Shown in pieces: positions 63,530 through 64,000 of a stretch of 64,000 bases of DNA. The stretch's first letter is position 1. The number at the start of each line of letters is the position of its first letter. The notes under the pieces were generated by a model. The model worked only from the letters and a program-made list of their open reading frames with translations. It had not been told where the DNA came from and searched no databases. The DNA is taken from contig NZ_CP104007.1 of the NCBI RefSeq assembly GCF_029201545.1, forward strand, positions 3,568,501 through 3,632,500. The letters are read 5' to 3'. Origin of the DNA: Devosia sp. FJ2-5-3. GTDB taxonomy: Bacteria; Pseudomonadota; Alphaproteobacteria; Rhizobiales; Devosiaceae. Position numbers and translations under genes: made by a program.

Positions 63530-63696
63530 AAGGTGCGCTATGGTGGTCTTGTCGCTCGAAGAGCGCGTCCCTTGCCGGGCGGCATCAGTGTGTGGTGTGC
63601 AGGCAAGAACGCGAATTCTTGCCTATCGCAGGGACGCGACTAACCGCCAGGGAGGCGGACAAGGCCGGCACCGCCAAGCGCGGAAGCCGGCCTTTT
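63530..63696 (+). ncRNA. Candidate CtrA-controlled structured small RNA
   Basis: No protein gene in this stretch. Strong nested pairing: TGGTGGT (63541-63547) with ACCGCCA (63643-63649); CGCGTCCCT (63564-63572) with AGGGACGCG (63630-63638); apical hairpin AGGCAAGAA (63601-63609) with TTCTTGCCT (63616-63624) around a CGCGAA loop; then an intrinsic terminator. Perfect CtrA-type box just upstream. Not recognised as 4.5S, tmRNA or RNase P RNA; a long bulged rod like 6S RNA is possible, as is a cell-cycle sRNA like EcpR1 or CcnA. 5' end approximate. Confidence 0.5.
63661..63696 (+). terminator. Intrinsic terminator of the small-RNA candidate
   Basis: AAGGCCGGC / GCCGGCCTT stem with 16-nt loop, followed by TTTT (the last pairs overlap the T-run). 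No gene on the plus strand precedes it closely, supporting an independent small transcript. Confidence 0.75.
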
Positions 63697-63849
63697 CAAT
63701 GGTTCCCACAATCGCCGGAAAATTGCTTCGGAACATCTATTGGTGTCGCGACGTTGTGAAACCATAACGGGCCGCACGGCGCTTTTAACCGGCAAGTTTG
63801 AGCACCGCACGGCCCTGTTCATGTCAACGATGAACCTTTGGAGCCTACT

Positions 63850-64000
63850 ATGATCCGCACGCTTTTGACCACTACCGCTATCGCAGTGCTCATGGGGACG
63901 TCCGCCTTCGCCCAGGCCACGACAACTCCTGCTCCGGCAGCTGGCCAGGCCGTCGAAGCTCCTGCTGTAACCGGCACCGACGTCGATACCGGCGCTGCCC
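63850..64000 (+). CDS. Exported protein, N-terminus only (cut by window edge)
   Basis: At least 50 residues from the ATG at 63850; GGAG six bases upstream. Signal peptide MIRTLLTTTAIAVLMGTSAFA followed by QATTTPAPAAGQAVEAP, a Pro/Ala linker. PRC-barrel proteins of Hyphomicrobiales often begin like this, but the domain would lie outside the window, so no function is claimed. Confidence 0.75.
   Translation, partial: MIRTLLTTTAIAVLMGTSAFAQATTTPAPAAGQAVEAPAVTGTDVDTGAA

Noticed and set aside
63540..63767. 75-codon plus-strand ORF in the small-RNA region
   Set aside because: It runs through the RNA stems and the terminator and has no ribosome-binding site.

Overview
This is high-GC DNA from an alphaproteobacterium. 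The best fit is Hyphomicrobiales/Devosiaceae (Devosia-like); this is inferred from gene content, not from a search. The supporting signs are a CtrA/SciP cell-cycle circuit, the class II flagellar operon order fliF-fliG-fliH-fliN-flbD-flhA known from Caulobacter, a fused permease-ATPase importer and a tandem pair of quinoprotein dehydrogenases. Codon use looks uniform, and no insertion sequence, prophage, integrase or CRISPR array is visible.

Layout. (1) 1-6.1 kb, minus strand: a giant autotransporter with about 22 glycine-rich repeats, cut by the left edge, with a perfect CtrA-type box in front. (2) 6.2-15.1 kb: a sialic-acid import and catabolism operon (binding protein, permease, fused permease-ATPase, ATPase, nanA, nanE, nanK) with a divergent FadR-type regulator and a 15-bp palindrome between them. 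(3) 15.7-34.3 kb, plus strand: an 18.6-kb quinoprotein locus. It holds a c-type cytochrome, two near-identical PQQ dehydrogenases with a lanthanide-type Asp-x-Asp, a XoxJ-like protein, a degenerate site-2-protease-like membrane protein, an unrecognised membrane protein, a 1395-residue double VWA protein, a MoxR ATPase, a DUF58 protein, an ABC-2 exporter interleaved with a taurine/nitrate-type ABC importer, and a second family-3 binding protein. It ends at a bidirectional terminator and tRNA-Met. (4) 34.5-46 kb: small accessory operons, including the UdgX/radical-SAM DNA-repair pair, a deaminase, a TraB/GumN-like protein, an ArsR-AHSA1-GST operon, a serine hydrolase, DUF2200, a ring-cleaving dioxygenase and an AraC/SDR pair. 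(5) 46-50.7 kb: an ECF sigma factor with a VWA membrane protein, surrounded by REP-like GC palindromes. (6) 50.7-63 kb: mnmA and the flagellar block fliK-flgD, sciP, fliF-G-H-N-flbD-flhA. (7) 63-64 kb: a GNAT gene, a candidate CtrA-controlled small RNA with an intrinsic terminator, and the start of an exported protein.

How it works together. The flagellar part reads as a cascade: a CtrA-like box before fliF, FlbD made from that operon, and a sigma-54 promoter before fliK-flgD, with SciP encoded in between. CtrA-like boxes also precede the autotransporter and the small-RNA candidate, tying surface adhesion, motility and an RNA regulator to the cell cycle. The quinoprotein locus looks like a self-contained periplasmic oxidation system carrying its own maturation (MoxR/VWA/DUF58) and transport genes. 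No pqq biosynthesis genes are present in the window.
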